From positions 1 to 5,190 of the forward strand of contig CAZKZS010000359.1 in the NCBI GenBank assembly GCA_964557285.1: 5,190 nt of DNA, read 5' to 3'. The DNA is from SB15 sp964557285 (lineage in GTDB: Bacteria > Chloroflexota > Anaerolineae > Aggregatilineales > J027). Each line of letters begins with the position of its first letter. Within the stretch, counting starts at the first letter, position 1. A program made the translations under genes and the position numbers. The notes under the pieces were generated by a model. It saw nothing but the letters and a program-made list of their open reading frames with translations, ran no database searches and was not told the DNA's origin. Below, piece after piece: positions 4,616 through 5,190 of the stretch.

Positions 4616-5190
4616 AAAGTATTAAAGTGGCTCGGAATTGTAGTTGGAACAGTTATCCTCTTACTGGCACTTTTCCTGTTCCAGCCTTGGGCTTATTTGC
4701 CCCACAAACATATAGAAATCTCACTCCCGTTTGCCCCCGAATACGACTCGCGGGTTAGCCTAATTCCTATGGGCGAGAAAATAGAACATAACGAAGCCAA
4801 CGGTAACCCGAACGGTCACCCTGGTATCGATTTTGGTTTTATGGGTGTGACGCCCATAATCGCTTCGGCCGACGGTTGGGTCTTTATGGCAGGTAAAACT
4901 GAGGCAGGGTCGATCGATGTCACCACATACTCGGGCTTCTATAAAATCGAGTACAAAGAACTCAACACAATCGAGCCAGAAATTAAGCGATTTGCGAAAG
5001 TTAGAAGAGGCCAACTACTTGGCTATACCGGTCGCGACAAGATAATTGAAGGGCGTCCAACTAAAGAGGATGGTTCGGGACAAATCCACTGGGAACTAGC
5101 CTCGGCGTCGCTGTTGATCGATAGATTATGCCCAATGGGCTACTTTGACGCCGAATCCAGGCGACGAATTGAGGCGATTTGGGATAGTGT
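4613..5190 (+). CDS. Membrane-anchored M23 (LytM-like) metallopeptidase domain protein, 3' end outside window
   Basis: The frame from ATG 4613 stays open to the window edge (192 complete codons). M23 proteins are zinc peptidases that cut peptidoglycan cross-bridges, or inactive relatives that regulate other wall hydrolases. Residues 5-24 (KWLGIVVGTVILLLALFLF region) are a signal anchor, placing the domain outside the membrane. The core shows HPGIDFGF (69-76) with His69 and Asp73 as the H-x3-D metal ligands, IIASADGWVFMAG (82-94) as the family's AAxDGxV strand, RRGQLLGYTG (131-140), and QIHWEL (157-162) as the HxHFE motif. His159 keeps the third ligand, but the first His of HxH, thought to be catalytic in LytM, is Gln157. 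The protein may thus be non-catalytic or act differently (inference). No clear Shine-Dalgarno is seen. It follows a terminator, so it probably has its own promoter, which I could not identify. Confidence 0.85.
   Translation, partial: MKVLKWLGIVVGTVILLLALFLFQPWAYLPHKHIEISLPFAPEYDSRVSLIPMGEKIEHNEANGNPNGHPGIDFGFMGVTPIIASADGWVFMAGKTEAGSIDVTTYSGFYKIEYKELNTIEPEIKRFAKVRRGQLLGYTGRDKIIEGRPTKEDGSGQIHWELASASLLIDRLCPMGYFDAESRRRIEAIWDS

Overview
The window looks like bacterial chromosome, most plausibly from a Candidate Phyla Radiation (Patescibacteria) genome. That inference rests on overall style: moderate GC, very short spacers, a grpE/dnaK locus interrupted by a small unrecognised membrane protein, and several short proteins without an obvious family. 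A phylum-level name cannot be fixed from the sequence alone. TGA ends grpE and the next gene, so the code appears standard, which argues against the TGA=Gly lineages (Absconditabacteria, Gracilibacteria).

Left half, + strand (1-2845): the 3' part of grpE, a 118-residue membrane-anchored protein with four cysteines, a 143-base regulatory region, and a complete dnaK. DnaK is the Hsp70 chaperone and GrpE is its nucleotide-exchange factor, so these two form one functional unit. The region before dnaK has a near-consensus promoter with a perfect 7+7 palindrome overlapping its -10 box, then a leader of about 105 bases with a hairpin and a GGAGG that has no start codon. No CIRCE element is visible.

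Middle, - strand (2841-4258): two independently transcribed genes converge on dnaK. The upstream one (3620-4258) has a C-terminal motif like the nucleoside 2-deoxyribosyltransferase / DUF4406 superfamily. The downstream one (2887-3519) is unrecognised and carries an HxxC...CxxC zinc-site-like region. Each ends in an almost identical intrinsic terminator: a 39-base repeat, 37/39 identical, with both differences in the loop. The downstream gene also has its own well-formed promoter and GGAGG ribosome site, so the two are not a simple operon.

Right end, + strand (4341-5190): a 70-residue Cys/His-rich protein with a TTG start is followed at once by a strong intrinsic terminator. After it comes a membrane-anchored M23/LytM-like protein that runs off the window. 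It keeps the H, D and H metal-ligand positions, but the usual catalytic His of the HxH motif is Gln.

No tRNA, rRNA, CRISPR array or insertion sequence was seen. No multi-gene novel system can be proved here. The most distinctive signals are the duplicated terminator, the palindromic operator-like site at dnaK, and the group of small Cys-containing proteins.
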